DNA of 42,706 bases, taken from NCBI GenBank assembly GCA_003021725.1, contig PXRA01000015.1:1-42706 (forward strand). The letters are read 5' to 3'. The position numbers were made by a program, and so were the translations under genes. The DNA comes from Halobacteriales archaeon QH_8_64_26 (lineage in GTDB: Archaea; Halobacteriota; Halobacteria; Halobacteriales; Halococcaceae). Within the stretch, counting starts at the first letter, position 1. Each line of letters begins with the position of its first letter. Below the pieces are notes generated by a model that did not search any database, was not told where the DNA came from, and worked only from the letters and a program-made list of their open reading frames with translations. Positions 1 through 8,527 of this stretch are shown one piece after another.

Positions 1-228
1 GCCGACGAGGGCGAGAGCGGTGCCGTCGGCGAGACCGACCGCGAGGATCGCGAGAGCCATCCCGATGCGGATGCCGGCGAGACCGACACCCACGGCGGAA
101 CCGAACCCGTCAGCCAGCGCTCGACGGCCCCCCAGAGCGATTTCACGACCCGGCAGGTCGGCGTCGGGATCGCCGTCCTCGCTGCTGGCCTGATCGTCGC
201 GTTCGCGCTACCGCTACTGCTGGCATAA
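1..228 (+). CDS. C-terminal end of a one-TM acidic protein (partial)
   Basis: Frame 1 is open from the window edge to TAA at 226-228, giving 75 residues of a protein whose start lies outside. The visible part has a long Asp/Glu/Gly/Thr-rich hydrophilic stretch (about residues 1-50). One hydrophobic segment of about 20 residues follows (VGIAVLAAGLIVAFALPLLL) and ends almost at the C-terminus, so this looks like a tail-anchored or single-pass membrane protein. The family is not recognised. It converges on purL with a gap of about 100 bases that holds nothing obvious. Confidence 0.6.
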   Translation, partial: ADEGESGAVGETDREDRESHPDADAGETDTHGGTEPVSQRSTAPQSDFTTRQVGVGIAVLAAGLIVAFALPLLLA

Positions 229-326
229 CTACCGAGGACTGCCCGGAGGCTGGAAGCCACCACCGAACACCTGCTCTCCGGCATGAACCCGGCGGTGTCG
301 GTACTGACACTGTCGATCGCCGTCGA

Positions 327-2615
327 TCAATCGAACTCTTCGGCGATCGTGTTCCGCAGTTCCGCGATCGACGCTGCCGAAACGGACAGCTCCTCCTCGC
401 CGACGGCGAGATCTAACTGTCCCTTCTCGGTCGCCGTGCCGATCTCCTCTACCGGCGCGCGGCCGGCGGCGATCTCCCGCACTCTCTCCGGTTCGGTGGT
501 CTCGATCACCATACGGCCTGGCGTCTCCTCGAAGAGCAACGCTGTGGCCTCTCCCGTCTCCTCCGCCTCCGCTCGGTCCGCCCTTTCGATCGACGCCGTT
601 AGTCCCGCCCGTTCGCTCACCATCTCCGCGAGCGCCACGGCAAGCCCCCCGTGGCTCACGTCGTGGGCCGCAAGCGTTCCGTCCCGGCGGGCGAGTCCCG
701 CTAGCAGGTCGGTTCGTTCGGCGAGGTCCTCCGGTAGTGCCGGGAAGGAGCCACTGCCGCCGACACGTGCGAGATACTCCGAGCCGCCGAGCTGAGGTTC
801 GTTCTCGCCGGCCAGTGCCCGGTCGCCGACGATCATCACGGTCCCCTTACCCTGGAGTTCTGCGGGCGGAGCGCCCCGGGCTGTCGTGCCGACCATCGCG
901 AGCGTCGGGGTCGGCGGGATCGGGCCGGTAGCCGAGTCGTTATAGAGCGAGACGTTGCCCCCGACCACGGGAATCGAGAGTTCTCGGCACGCCTCGACGA
1001 GCCCCGAGACGCTCGCGGCGAACGCGTCGAAGACCTCGGGGTTCTCCGGATTGGCGCCGTTGAGACAGTCGACCGCCGCGAGCGGCGTTGTGCCTTTTAC
1101 CGCGAGGTTCGTCGCGACTTCGAGTGCGATCGCCCGGGCTCCCTCGTAGGGCGCACACCCCGTCCAGTTCGGCTCCGCACCCGCCGCGAACGCGAGATCG
1201 AGTTTCTCCTCGTCTCCTTGGGCACCGTCCGACTCCCCCGACGACCCGCTCGACGACCGACCGCTCGCTTCCCGCATGGCCAGTAACGCCGCGTCGTCGC
1301 CCGGTCCCCTTCGGGTTCGGAGGCCGACCTCCTGATCGTACTGGCGATAGACCCACTCCTTGCTGGCCGTGTTCGGACTCCCGACGACGGTCTCGAAGGC
1401 GTCTTCGAGCGACGCTGCCGGCCGCTCCCGCTCGGTTTCTTCGGTGGTATCGCTGGTGCCTTTCGACCGGTCGTAGGCCGGCGCGCCCTCCGCGAGGAAC
1501 TCCGCGGGGAGAGAAGCGACCTCCTCGCCCTCGTACGTACAGACGTACCGGCCCTCGGTAACCTCGCCGATAACCGAACAGCCGAGTTCGAACCGCTCGG
1601 CGAGTTCCCGCACCCGACCGACGTTCTCCGGGGCGACCTCATAGCACATCCGTTCCTGGGACTCGGCCAGCAGGATCTCGGTCGGGTGCATATCGGGCTC
1701 GCGTTGGTGGACTGCCCCGAGATCGATCTCCGCACCGAGACCGCCTTTCGCGACCAGTTCGGAAGAGGCCCCGCCCAGACCCGCCGCTCCGAGATCGCGG
1801 GCGGACTCGATCAGTCCCTCCGAACAGAGCGCCTCGTTGGCCTCGATCAGCAGCTTCTCGGTGTATGGATCGCCGACCTGGACGGCCGGGCGGTCCTCGG
1901 TCGCGGCCTCGGCTCCCAGGTCCTCGCTCGCGAAACTCGCGCCGCCGAGTCCGTCCCGCCCGGTGGCATTGCCGAGAAGGACGAGGCGATTACCCGCCTG
2001 CTGGGCGACGGCGGTGAGGAGCCGGTCGGCGGGCAGCAATCCCACACAGGCGACGTTCACCAATGGATTACCCTCGAAATCCGGGTGGAAGGTGACGCTG
2101 CCGGTGACGGTGGGCACGCCGATGGCGTTGGCGTAGTCCGAAATCCCCTCGACGATGCCGTCGAGGAGGTACTTCGAGTGCTCGCGTTCGAACTCGCCGA
2201 AGTACAGACAATCGGCGAGAGCGATCGGGTACGCGCCCATCGAGAGCGTATCGCGCACGATACCACCGACACCGGTGGCCGCGCCGTCGTAGGGATCGAC
2301 GTAGGAGGGATGGTTGTGGCTCTCGATCCCGAGCGTGAGATACCACTCCGGGTCGTGTTCCGAGCCACTGGCGCTCTCGCCGTCCCGGCCAGCCCCTTCC
2401 TCGCCGTTCGTCGGCAAAGCGACCACCGCCGCGTCGTCGCCCGGGCCGAGAATAACCTGTTCGCCGCTCGAATCGAACGCCGAGAGCAGGAGCCGCGAGG
2501 AGCGATACGCGCAGTGCTCGCTCCAGAGGTTCTCGAAGAGTGCGGCCTCGGTCGGCGTCGGCTCGCGGCCGAGTTCGCTCGTGATGCGTTCGTGATCGGC
2601 GTTCGAGAGAGCCAT
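327..2615 (-). CDS. purL: Phosphoribosylformylglycinamidine synthase subunit PurL
   Basis: Small-type PurL, the synthetase subunit that converts FGAR to FGAM in purine biosynthesis using ATP and ammonia supplied by PurQ with PurS. The 762-residue product has the expected N-terminal [12 protein letters not shown] motif, the GPGDDAAVV segment, the GIESHNHPS motif near residue 97, and the repeated AIR-synthase-like halves (second GPGDDAALL near 438). The C-terminal half ends with the [16 protein letters not shown] segment. It is longer than usual for archaeal PurL because of Gly/Ser/Asp/Glu-rich inserts near residues 69-89, 385-399 and 449-470. ATG at 2615 starts right at the conserved N-terminus. 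No purine genes adjoin it. Confidence 0.95.
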   Translation of the reverse strand: MALSNADHERITSELGREPTPTEAALFENLWSEHCAYRSSRLLLSAFDSSGEQVILGPGDDAAVVALPTNGEEGAGRDGESASGSEHDPEWYLTLGIESHNHPSYVDPYDGAATGVGGIVRDTLSMGAYPIALADCLYFGEFEREHSKYLLDGIVEGISDYANAIGVPTVTGSVTFHPDFEGNPLVNVACVGLLPADRLLTAVAQQAGNRLVLLGNATGRDGLGGASFASEDLGAEAATEDRPAVQVGDPYTEKLLIEANEALCSEGLIESARDLGAAGLGGASSELVAKGGLGAEIDLGAVHQREPDMHPTEILLAESQERMCYEVAPENVGRVRELAERFELGCSVIGEVTEGRYVCTYEGEEVASLPAEFLAEGAPAYDRSKGTSDTTEETERERPAASLEDAFETVVGSPNTASKEWVYRQYDQEVGLRTRRGPGDDAALLAMREASGRSSSGSSGESDGAQGDEEKLDLAFAAGAEPNWTGCAPYEGARAIALEVATNLAVKGTTPLAAVDCLNGANPENPEVFDAFAASVSGLVEACRELSIPVVGGNVSLYNDSATGPIPPTPTLAMVGTTARGAPPAELQGKGTVMIVGDRALAGENEPQLGGSEYLARVGGSGSFPALPEDLAERTDLLAGLARRDGTLAAHDVSHGGLAVALAEMVSERAGLTASIERADRAEAEETGEATALLFEETPGRMVIETTEPERVREIAAGRAPVEEIGTATEKGQLDLAVGEEELSVSAASIAELRNTIAEEFD

Positions 2616-2776
2616 TCGATCGTGTGTGGGAATCCGCCTGCCCGAGCAAAGCGCTTTCCATCGGTCGCTCGCTCACCGACCGGGAGCGGCGCTCTTCGAA
2701 GGCCTCTGGGTCAGCTGCTTTCGCCTCCCGAGAACGGTACCGGGGGGCTTTTGCCAGCCGGCGCGAAAGATCGGAC

Positions 2777-3460
2777 GTGCTTTCGGCCGAGCTCCACTGT
2801 CACTCCGCGCTCTCACACGACGGCCGCGACGAGATCGAACTCCTGCTCGAACAGGCCGCGGGTATCGGCCTCGACGCGCTTGCGATCACCGACCACGACG
2901 TGCTGGACGCGAGCATCGAAGCCGCCGAGTTGGCCTCCTCCTATGGTCTCGTCGGCATCCCCGGCATGGAGGTCACCACCGCTGCGGGCCACGTGCTCGC
3001 CATCGGCGTCCGCGAGCACGTCCCGGCCGGCCTGTCCTTCGAGGAGACGCTTGCCCGGATCCGCGAGCAGGGGGCCATCACCGTTATTCCCCATCCCTTC
3101 CAGCGTTCCCGACACGGCGTCGCGCCCCACATCTCTCGGAGTGCCCTCGCGAGCGCCGACGCGATCGAAATCTACAACTCCCGACTGCTCACCGGCCGAT
3201 CCAATCGCCAGGCCGAACGTTTCGCACGCGTCCGGGGCCTGCCGATGACCGCCGGCAGCGACGCGCATATCTCCGAGATGATCGGCCAGGCGGTGACCGA
3301 GATCGATGCCGCCGAGCGCTCGGCCGACGCCGTCCTGGAGGCGATCCGGGAGGGCAGAACGCGGGTGCTCGGCAAGCGCACTCCCTGGCGGATCAGCTTT
3401 CGGCAGGCGGGCGGCGGCGTCAAACGGCGGCTGCGACGCCGGGCCGCCGAGTTGCTCTGA
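2777..3460 (+). CDS. PHP-domain metal-dependent phosphoesterase
   Basis: A 227-residue PHP-domain protein, predicted to hydrolyse phosphoesters with a multi-metal centre. Visible metal ligands are the N-terminal ELHCHSALSHDG (HxH plus Asp), ITDHDV near residue 40, the Glu of GMEVTT, IPHPF, and a late GSDAHI motif. These are the canonical PHP motifs in order. The GTG at 2777 is chosen because it falls directly before the first conserved strand (VLSAELHCHS). The open frame continues upstream to 2624, but that part is not conserved-looking. A basic tail (VKRRLRRRAAELL) ends the protein. The substrate is unknown. It is divergent from purL and convergent with the NUDIX gene. Confidence 0.88.
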   Translation: MLSAELHCHSALSHDGRDEIELLLEQAAGIGLDALAITDHDVLDASIEAAELASSYGLVGIPGMEVTTAAGHVLAIGVREHVPAGLSFEETLARIREQGAITVIPHPFQRSRHGVAPHISRSALASADAIEIYNSRLLTGRSNRQAERFARVRGLPMTAGSDAHISEMIGQAVTEIDAAERSADAVLEAIREGRTRVLGKRTPWRISFRQAGGGVKRRLRRRAAELL

Positions 3461-3480
3461 ACCACGACCGCTCGGGCCCT

Positions 3481-3504
3481 CCCCACTCCTCCCCACTCCT
3501 CCCC
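3481..3504. repeat. Short pyrimidine tandem repeat between convergent genes
   Basis: Two exact copies of CCCCACTCCT followed by CCCC, inside a longer pyrimidine tract (about 3478-3515). It lies in the 99-base gap between the stops of the PHP and NUDIX genes. The position would suit a termination region for either strand, but no hairpin plus T-run is visible. Confidence 0.5.
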
Positions 3505-3559
3505 TTCTCGTCTCTCGGCTCGTCGCTCGCCCGTGTTCCCGACCGTCGCTGGCGCAGCA

Positions 3560-4051
3560 CTACGTGTCAGTTCGACCGATGCGATCGATCGCCTCGGTGC
3601 CCAGTTCGATCACGTCCGGTTCGTATCGATCCGGGTTCCCGCGCAACTGTGCTTTCCTGACCCACTCCCAGGCATCGGCCGGTGCCTCGCCGGGTGCCGG
3701 GTCGATCGCTCGGGTCTCGGCCGCGCGATAAAAGACCGAGTCGACGTGCTGGTGGGCCACGCGGCCGTCCGCGTGGACATCGATGTCCTCCAAGAGGAGC
3801 TGCTGGGGCTCGGGCAGCGGCTTCACAGTATCGCTTTCGGGGCCGGCGGGATCGGTGGAGTCGGCGAGCAGCGAGACCTCCAGTCCGGTCTCCTCTCTCG
3901 TCTCGCGTAGTGCCGCCTCGTGGGGGAGTTCGTCGCGATCGACATGGCCGCCCGGCGGGAGCCATAGTCCCAGTTTCTCGTGCTCGTGTAGTAGCGTCGC
4001 TCCCTCGTGCACGACGTAGACCGTCGCGACGGGATGGCGTGTCGTCTCCAT
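3560..4051 (-). CDS. NUDIX hydrolase
   Basis: A 163-residue protein with a complete NUDIX box, G-x5-E-x7-REUxEExGU, seen as GHVDRDELPHEAALRETREE followed by TGLE. The glycine-rich loop LWLPPGG precedes it. This box binds the divalent metal and hydrolyses a nucleoside diphosphate linked to another group; the actual substrate cannot be told. ATG at 4051 begins close to the first beta strand (HPVATVYVVHE). It is co-directional with the esterase at 4122-5114 and lies 70 bases downstream of it. The C-terminal region (AWEWVRKAQLR) looks like the second half of the fold. Length is normal. Confidence 0.9.
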   Translation of the reverse strand: METTRHPVATVYVVHEGATLLHEHEKLGLWLPPGGHVDRDELPHEAALRETREETGLEVSLLADSTDPAGPESDTVKPLPEPQQLLLEDIDVHADGRVAHQHVDSVFYRAAETRAIDPAPGEAPADAWEWVRKAQLRGNPDRYEPDVIELGTEAIDRIGRTDT

Positions 4052-4121
4052 ACCCTATCCACACCGGCGGTCGGTTTCGATTTTCCGAAGCGGACCGGAA
4101 AGTCAGAGGGCCGGCCGGCGG

Positions 4122-5114
4122 TCAGTCCTCGCTCCCGCCGACGAAGAAATCCCACACGAGTCGGCTCGCGTCCGGCGCGTCGGGCTCGGTGTAGAAGCTG
4201 CCGGGCGCACCGCCAGCCCAGGTATGGCCCATCCCCTCGATCGCGTACTTCGCGACGAGAACGTCCCCGTCTCCGCCGGCGAACTCCCTGACGGTGTAGC
4301 GATGGCCCGACGACCGCTCCCTCCGGACCGTCTCGGGGACGGTATCGAACTCCTCGTCCGTGCTGTCGGTCGCGAGGTCGTTCGTCCGGATGGCTTGTGC
4401 GGTGGCCTGATCGCCGTTGATCGGATCGATGGTGTAATCATCTTCGCCGTGGAAAACGACCGTCCGGACGACCCCCGCTCGCTCGCCCATCTCCTCGTAG
4501 GCTTCTTCGCCCTGTTCCTGGGGGTCGGGACCGCCGAAACTCATCGCCGCCGGTGCGCCGAGGGCGCTGTTGGCCGCGTCGTACTCGAGACCCGAGTGGA
4601 CGCCGACAGCCGCATAGATCTCGGGGTAGGCCGCCGCCATGATCGGTGCCATCGCCCCGCCGGCCGAAAACCCCGCGAGGTAGACCGCCGAATCGTCGAT
4701 CGCGAAGTTCGAGCGCACCTCTCTGGTCATCCCGGCGATCGCCGCCGGTTCGCCCGCTCCGCGCCGTTGGTTCTCGGGTTCGAACCACTCCCAACACTGG
4801 GTGGGGTTCGCGAGGGTCGTCTGATCGGGGTAGATCACGAGAAAGTCCTCGCGTTCGGCGAGCGCGTTCATCCGCGTCGCGGCCGCGAACGTCGAGGGTG
4901 TCTGGCCACAGCCATGGAGCATGACTACCAGTGGCACCGGGCTACCATCGTAGCCGCTCGGGACGTACCGTTCGTAGGTCCGAAACCCGTAGTGTTCGGT
5001 CGTGAACGATCCGGACTCGGTCTCCCTCGCCGCGAGCGCTCTCCCGGAAAGGACGCCACCCGCCGCCGTCGCGCCGAGGATTTGCAGTGCCGACCGTCTG
5101 GTAAGTCGCCTCAT
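4122..5114 (-). CDS. Secreted PHB-depolymerase-type esterase (Tat substrate)
   Basis: A 330-residue alpha/beta-hydrolase of the PHB depolymerase/LpqC esterase type. Residues 1-30 are a twin-arginine signal: TRRSAL at 5-10, a hydrophobic core, and a likely cut after ALA near 28, so it is exported folded. The HGCGQ oxyanion segment is at 67-71 and the nucleophile is Ser150 in GFSAGG. The acid is probably an Asp in HGEDD (222-226), and His297 in GMGHTWAGG completes the triad. A Trp-rich segment (CWEWFEP, 107-113) is typical of the family. The start at 5114 is chosen because it sits just before the Tat motif; the frame extends to 5270 without a signal-like sequence. It probably acts on polyesters or acyl esters outside the cell; substrate is inferred only from family. 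Confidence 0.88.
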   Translation of the reverse strand: MRRLTRRSALQILGATAAGGVLSGRALAARETESGSFTTEHYGFRTYERYVPSGYDGSPVPLVVMLHGCGQTPSTFAAATRMNALAEREDFLVIYPDQTTLANPTQCWEWFEPENQRRGAGEPAAIAGMTREVRSNFAIDDSAVYLAGFSAGGAMAPIMAAAYPEIYAAVGVHSGLEYDAANSALGAPAAMSFGGPDPQEQGEEAYEEMGERAGVVRTVVFHGEDDYTIDPINGDQATAQAIRTNDLATDSTDEEFDTVPETVRRERSSGHRYTVREFAGGDGDVLVAKYAIEGMGHTWAGGAPGSFYTEPDAPDASRLVWDFFVGGSED

Positions 5115-5284
5115 ATGCTTGCGCCCCGTGAACCGTGTGAACTGCTGTGATCGAGCCGACATCAATCTAGTCGCGAGAACGGCAGCCGAAACCGAGGGGC
5201 TCGACCCCTCCTTGCTCCGATAGCGATCGAACCGGTACGCACCGAGTCGCGCTCGGATCGTCGGGAGCACCTCCTTCTCCCCAT

Positions 5285-5297
5285 CGAAACGCTTAGC
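5285..5297 (+). promoter_or_regulatory. Probable BRE/TATA of gatCA
   Basis: CGAAACG followed by CTTAGC (5292-5297), the latter centred about 27 bases before the gatC ATG at 5321. This spacing is that of a leaderless haloarchaeal promoter. No Shine-Dalgarno site precedes gatC. Confidence 0.45.
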
Positions 5298-5320
5298 CCC
5301 GATCCGCCGCTTTCCCGCCT

Positions 5321-5629
5321 ATGAGCGAGGAACGCACGGACGAGGAGAGCGTGACCGAAGAGGGCGTCACGGCCGCGGACGTTCGCCACGTCGCCGGCCT
5401 CGCGCGGGTCGACGTCGCGGCGGACGAAAGCGAGCGCTTCGCCGAGCAGTTCGTGGCGATCCTCGAGCACTTCGAGACTCTAGACGAAGTGCCCGAAACC
5501 GACGCCGAGCCCGATCTCACGAACGTCCTGCGGGCCGACGAGGTCCGCGATGGATTGAGCCAGGAGGAAGCGCTCCGGAACGCCCCCGAGACCGAGGACG
5601 GGTACTTCAAGGGCCCGCGGGTGTCCTGA
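5321..5629 (+). CDS. gatC: Asp/Glu-tRNA amidotransferase subunit GatC
   Basis: A 102-residue GatC, the small subunit that stabilises the GatA-GatB contact in the amidotransferase converting misacylated Asp-tRNA(Asn) and Glu-tRNA(Gln) to Asn- and Gln-tRNA. Visible signatures are the N-terminal helix VRHVAGLARVDV, the FVAILEHFETLDEV segment, then the extended LRADEV and the final GYFKGPRV motif that wraps around GatA. The stop TGA shares its A with the gatA ATG (TGATG), so the two genes are translationally coupled. gatB is not in the window. Confidence 0.95.
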   Translation: MSEERTDEESVTEEGVTAADVRHVAGLARVDVAADESERFAEQFVAILEHFETLDEVPETDAEPDLTNVLRADEVRDGLSQEEALRNAPETEDGYFKGPRVS

Positions 5630-7089
5630 TGGCGAGCGAGCGCTCCAGTGCCGCGACCGATGCCGATGGGGACTACCCCACTGAACCCGACGACGAGTAC
5701 GGAGCCTTTCTCACTCGCGAGGTAATCGAAAGCTCGGCGGACGGGCCGCTTTCGGGGGTCAGCGTCGCGCTCAAGGACAACATCTCGACCGAGGGGGTAC
5801 GGACGACCTGCGGATCGGCGATGCTCGCCGACTACGTCCCGCCGTACGACGCGACCGTCGTCGAGCGCTTACAGAACTCGGGCGCGACGATCGTCGGGAA
5901 GACCAACATGGACGAGTTCGGGATGGGCGGGACGACCGAGACCTCGCATTTCGGCCCTACGGAAAACCCCCGCGCCCCGGGCCGGGTCGCCGGTGGATCT
6001 TCCGGTGGGTCTGCGGCCGCAGTCGCCGCCGACCTCGCCGACGCGGCGCTTGGCTCCGATACCGGCGGGTCGATCAGGAACCCAGCGGCCTTTTGTGGCG
6101 TCGTTGGACTCAAACCCACCTACGGGCTGGTCTCCCGGTACGGACTGGTCGCGTATGCGAATAGCTTGGAACAGATCGGCCCGATCGCACCGACGGCCGA
6201 GGGCGTCGGTACCGTCCTCGACGCCATCGCGGGTCCGGACGATCGGGACGCGACCACGCGGGCGGCCGGCGACCACGGTACCACCGAGCAAGACGATACC
6301 GCAACCGGCCCGGATGGGTCGTACGCCGCGGCCGCGACCGGCGACGTCGAGGGGACGACGATCGGCGTCCTTACCGATCTCCTCGAGGGAAGCGACGAGC
6401 AGGTAGTCGAAGCCTTCGAGGACTCGATCGATGTCCTCGAAGCGCGGGGCGCGACAGCCGAGGACGTCTCCTTAGAGTCGATCGAACACGCACTGGCCGC
6501 CTACTACGTGATCGCGATGGGCGAGGCCTCGTCGAATCTCGCGCGCTTCGACGGCGTGCGGTATGGCCTCGGAGGGGCCGCCGTTGAGGGAAGCGAAAAC
6601 AGCGGCGGCAACGACGGCGAGGCGGGCGACTGGAACGAGGCCTACGCTCGCGTCCGCGAGGCGGGCTTCGGCGAGGAAGTCAAGCGCCGCATACTCCTCG
6701 GAACGTACGCGCTCTCGGCGGGCTATCACGACAAGTACTACGCGAAGGCCCAGGACGCTCGCGCATGGGTGAAACGCGACTTCGACGCCGCCTTCGAGGA
6801 CGTGGACGTCTTAGCCTCGCCGACGATGCCGGTCGTCCCCCCGGAGATCGGCGAGCGGATCGACGATCCCCTTCAGCTCTATCTCATGGACGCCAACACC
6901 GTCCCGGTCAATCTCGCGAACCTACCGGCGATCTCCGTGCCGGCTGTTGGGACCCCTGGGAGCGACTACGACGGCGACGACGCGAGCACCACCGGTGGCG
7001 GGGACGAAGCCCCGCCGGTCGGCGTACAGTTCATCGGCGGCGCGTTCGACGAAGAGACCGTAATTCGAGTAGGGAGCGCACTCGAATAA
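5629..7089 (+). CDS. gatA: Asp/Glu-tRNA amidotransferase subunit GatA
   Basis: A 486-residue amidase-signature protein that liberates ammonia from glutamine for the GatCAB amidotransferase. The Ser-cisSer-Lys triad is present: Lys49 in VALKDNIS, Ser124 in GGSSGGS, and Ser148 in GSDTGGSIRNP, with the usual 24-residue Ser-Ser spacing. Substrate-channel motifs FGMGGTTETSHFGPT and KPTYGLVSRYGL follow. Three low-complexity acidic/Gly/Thr inserts are seen near residues 205-235, 318-335 and 440-465. Like other archaeal GatA it probably forms a trimer with GatB and GatC. All catalytic features are intact. Confidence 0.95.
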   Translation: MASERSSAATDADGDYPTEPDDEYGAFLTREVIESSADGPLSGVSVALKDNISTEGVRTTCGSAMLADYVPPYDATVVERLQNSGATIVGKTNMDEFGMGGTTETSHFGPTENPRAPGRVAGGSSGGSAAAVAADLADAALGSDTGGSIRNPAAFCGVVGLKPTYGLVSRYGLVAYANSLEQIGPIAPTAEGVGTVLDAIAGPDDRDATTRAAGDHGTTEQDDTATGPDGSYAAAATGDVEGTTIGVLTDLLEGSDEQVVEAFEDSIDVLEARGATAEDVSLESIEHALAAYYVIAMGEASSNLARFDGVRYGLGGAAVEGSENSGGNDGEAGDWNEAYARVREAGFGEEVKRRILLGTYALSAGYHDKYYAKAQDARAWVKRDFDAAFEDVDVLASPTMPVVPPEIGERIDDPLQLYLMDANTVPVNLANLPAISVPAVGTPGSDYDGDDASTTGGGDEAPPVGVQFIGGAFDEETVIRVGSALE

Positions 7090-7156
7090 CAGCCCCGGCT
7101 TGCTGTCGACATCGGCTCCCGAGTCGGAACAAACGGAACCGTAAATTGAAATATCT

Positions 7157-7411
7157 ATGAGGAGTGTTGCACCCGTGACGAACGAAGCTCCGAAATCGAG
7201 CGAGACGACCGCAGCGACGCTCGATACTGTTCGTGACCGCGACCCGACCGCGAGCTGGAATGAGGGGTTTCCCGACGACCACCGAACCGAGGACGATCCG
7301 GCGGCACTCAACCGCTTCATCGACGATCGCCGGGATCGGCCCGGTCCACGAGTGGCCTTTCTAGGAACGAACCCGTCCGGCGAACTCCCTCCACCCTTTG
7401 CTAATACATGA
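7157..7411 (+). pseudogene. 5' fragment of a broken gene (unknown family)
   Basis: An 84-codon frame that ends with VAFLGTNPSGELPPPFANT and then TGA. The last part looks like the start of a nucleotide/base-binding fold (hydrophobic strand then GTNPSG, as in uracil-DNA-glycosylase-like proteins), but the protein stops at once. The following frame (7408-7764), shifted relative to this one, begins with MTDTST and carries what looks like the second half. I read the two as remains of one gene that lost its middle. The family assignment is an inference from a short motif. An independent small protein cannot be excluded. Confidence 0.5.
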
Positions 7412-7764
7412 CCGACACATCTACTGTGAGCGAGGCGGATGTGGGGAACGTCCGGTTGTCCCCTTCCGATATCGACGATCTCCGTGATCGGCTATCGATC
7501 TTCGATGAACCGACACATCACGTGATCTGTTGTGGGAGGGACCCCTTCGAGACAGCCGTCCGTCGTTTCAAGCGGAGACGGACGAGAGCAGAAGCTATCA
7601 CCGATCTTCGGGCGAACGTCGAGCCGGCCACTGGCCGTATGGATGGGACGCGATTCGACTTCTACAAAGCCTGGCACTACAGCAACTGGACTAAGCCATA
7701 CCTCGACGAACTCCCCGAACAGCTCGCGCTCATCGACGACCGGATAACCGGCACACTCGACTAA
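7408..7764 (+). pseudogene. 3' fragment of the same broken gene
   Basis: A 118-codon frame overlapping the end of the 7157-7411 frame by 4 bases (ATGA). It has an LSPSDIDDLRDRLSIF helix, a hydrophobic strand HHVICCGRDPFE, and a C-terminal segment rich in aromatic residues (FDFYKAWHYSNWTKPYLDEL). The strand-then-Gly pattern is what one expects in the second half of a glycosylase-like or similar alpha/beta domain. A TAA lies two codons upstream in the same frame, just before a TAC codon, so the coding sequence cannot extend upstream. Function unknown. If translated, coupling through the ATGA overlap is possible. Confidence 0.5.
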
Positions 7765-7799
7765 CGAGCGGCGAACGGGAGCGAGTAGGACGAGGTAGT

Positions 7800-8159
7800 T
7801 TACAAGTCGTTGTACTCCTCGTAGGCGAGGTTCATGATCCACTGCGAAAAGGAGTCGCTCTGTGGGGTGAGGTCGTCACCGATGAACGGCGAGAGGGAGT
7901 TACCGGCGAGCAGAAGCGAGAAATCCCGGTCGCGGGCGGGCGGGGTAATGTAGAACGTGTTGTGGCCGTTATAAATGGTGTCCTCGCGCTCGACGAAGCC
8001 CTTCTCGACGAGCGATTCGACGATCCGGCTGCCCTTTCGGGAGTTCACGTCGAGTTCCTTCCAGAAGTCGCTCTGGTGGATCCCACCGGACTCCCGAACG
8101 AGCGCGAGGCCAGCGCGCTCGTCCTCTGCGAGCTCCTCCTCGGAGAGTGCCGTGCTCAT
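7800..8159 (-). CDS. Winged-helix transcriptional regulator (MarR-like)
   Basis: A 119-residue DNA-binding protein. Residues about 5-70 form a winged helix: ERAGLALVRES, then HQSDFWKELDVNSRKGSRIVESLVEKGFVERED with a clear helix-turn-helix. The C-terminal part (LLLAGNSLSPFIG and FSQWIMNLAYEEYNDL) is probably the dimer or sensor region. ATG at 8159 is chosen over the longer frame (to 8270) because a TATA-like box lies 27 bases upstream of it and conserved-looking sequence starts there. Regulated genes are unknown; neighbours give no clue. Confidence 0.75.
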   Translation of the reverse strand: MSTALSEEELAEDERAGLALVRESGGIHQSDFWKELDVNSRKGSRIVESLVEKGFVEREDTIYNGHNTFYITPPARDRDFSLLLAGNSLSPFIGDDLTPQSDSFSQWIMNLAYEEYNDL

Positions 8160-8181
8160 ACCCACACGAGGCGTCGCCGCC

Positions 8182-8190
8182 AGTTTAAAG
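8182..8190 (-). promoter_or_regulatory. TATA box of the winged-helix regulator
   Basis: On the minus strand CTTTAAACT, centred about 27 bases before the ATG at 8159. This predicts a leaderless transcript and supports that start. Confidence 0.55.
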
Positions 8191-8527
8191 CTGCCTTTCG
8201 GCCCGGTTTCCGCTCGTTCTATCGAGGTATGATCGTCGGCTCCGGCCGCCGGCGATAGCCACCGATCCATCCGCTTCGTTCCGGCGTAGCCTGTTCCTAC
8301 GTCGTTGTTCCTACGATCGGCCCATCGGCGGCACCGACCATCGAGGAGCCCGAATCGATCGCGTAGGCGTCCGCTACTGCGTGCGTACTCGCTCCGTTGG
8401 CCGCGAGCGACAGGCCTCCTGTTCGGCTTAAGCTTGGTTCAGGTTCGATGGCCAGGCTTTCCGTCCCGGCTTCGAGGCCCCCTCTCAGTCGGTCGATCGC
8501 CCTCTTTCCGTCTCGGCTCCGCCGGGG
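8191..8527. other. Intergenic stretch without a gene
   Basis: About 340 bases between the winged-helix regulator and the 3' end of menE. No reading frame with haloarchaeal-type protein composition was seen on either strand. GTTCCTACG occurs twice near 8293 and 8307. Otherwise nothing was recognised. Confidence 0.5.

Noticed and set aside
2648-2657. Palindrome AAAGCGCTTT upstream of purL as an operator
   Set aside because: A single 10-base palindrome at a loose distance, with no partner site or known purine regulator motif; too weak to claim.
1686-3248. Long plus-strand open frame over purL and the PHP gene
   Set aside because: It is antisense to purL and out of frame with the PHP gene; the product lacks recognisable motifs and reflects high GC codon bias.
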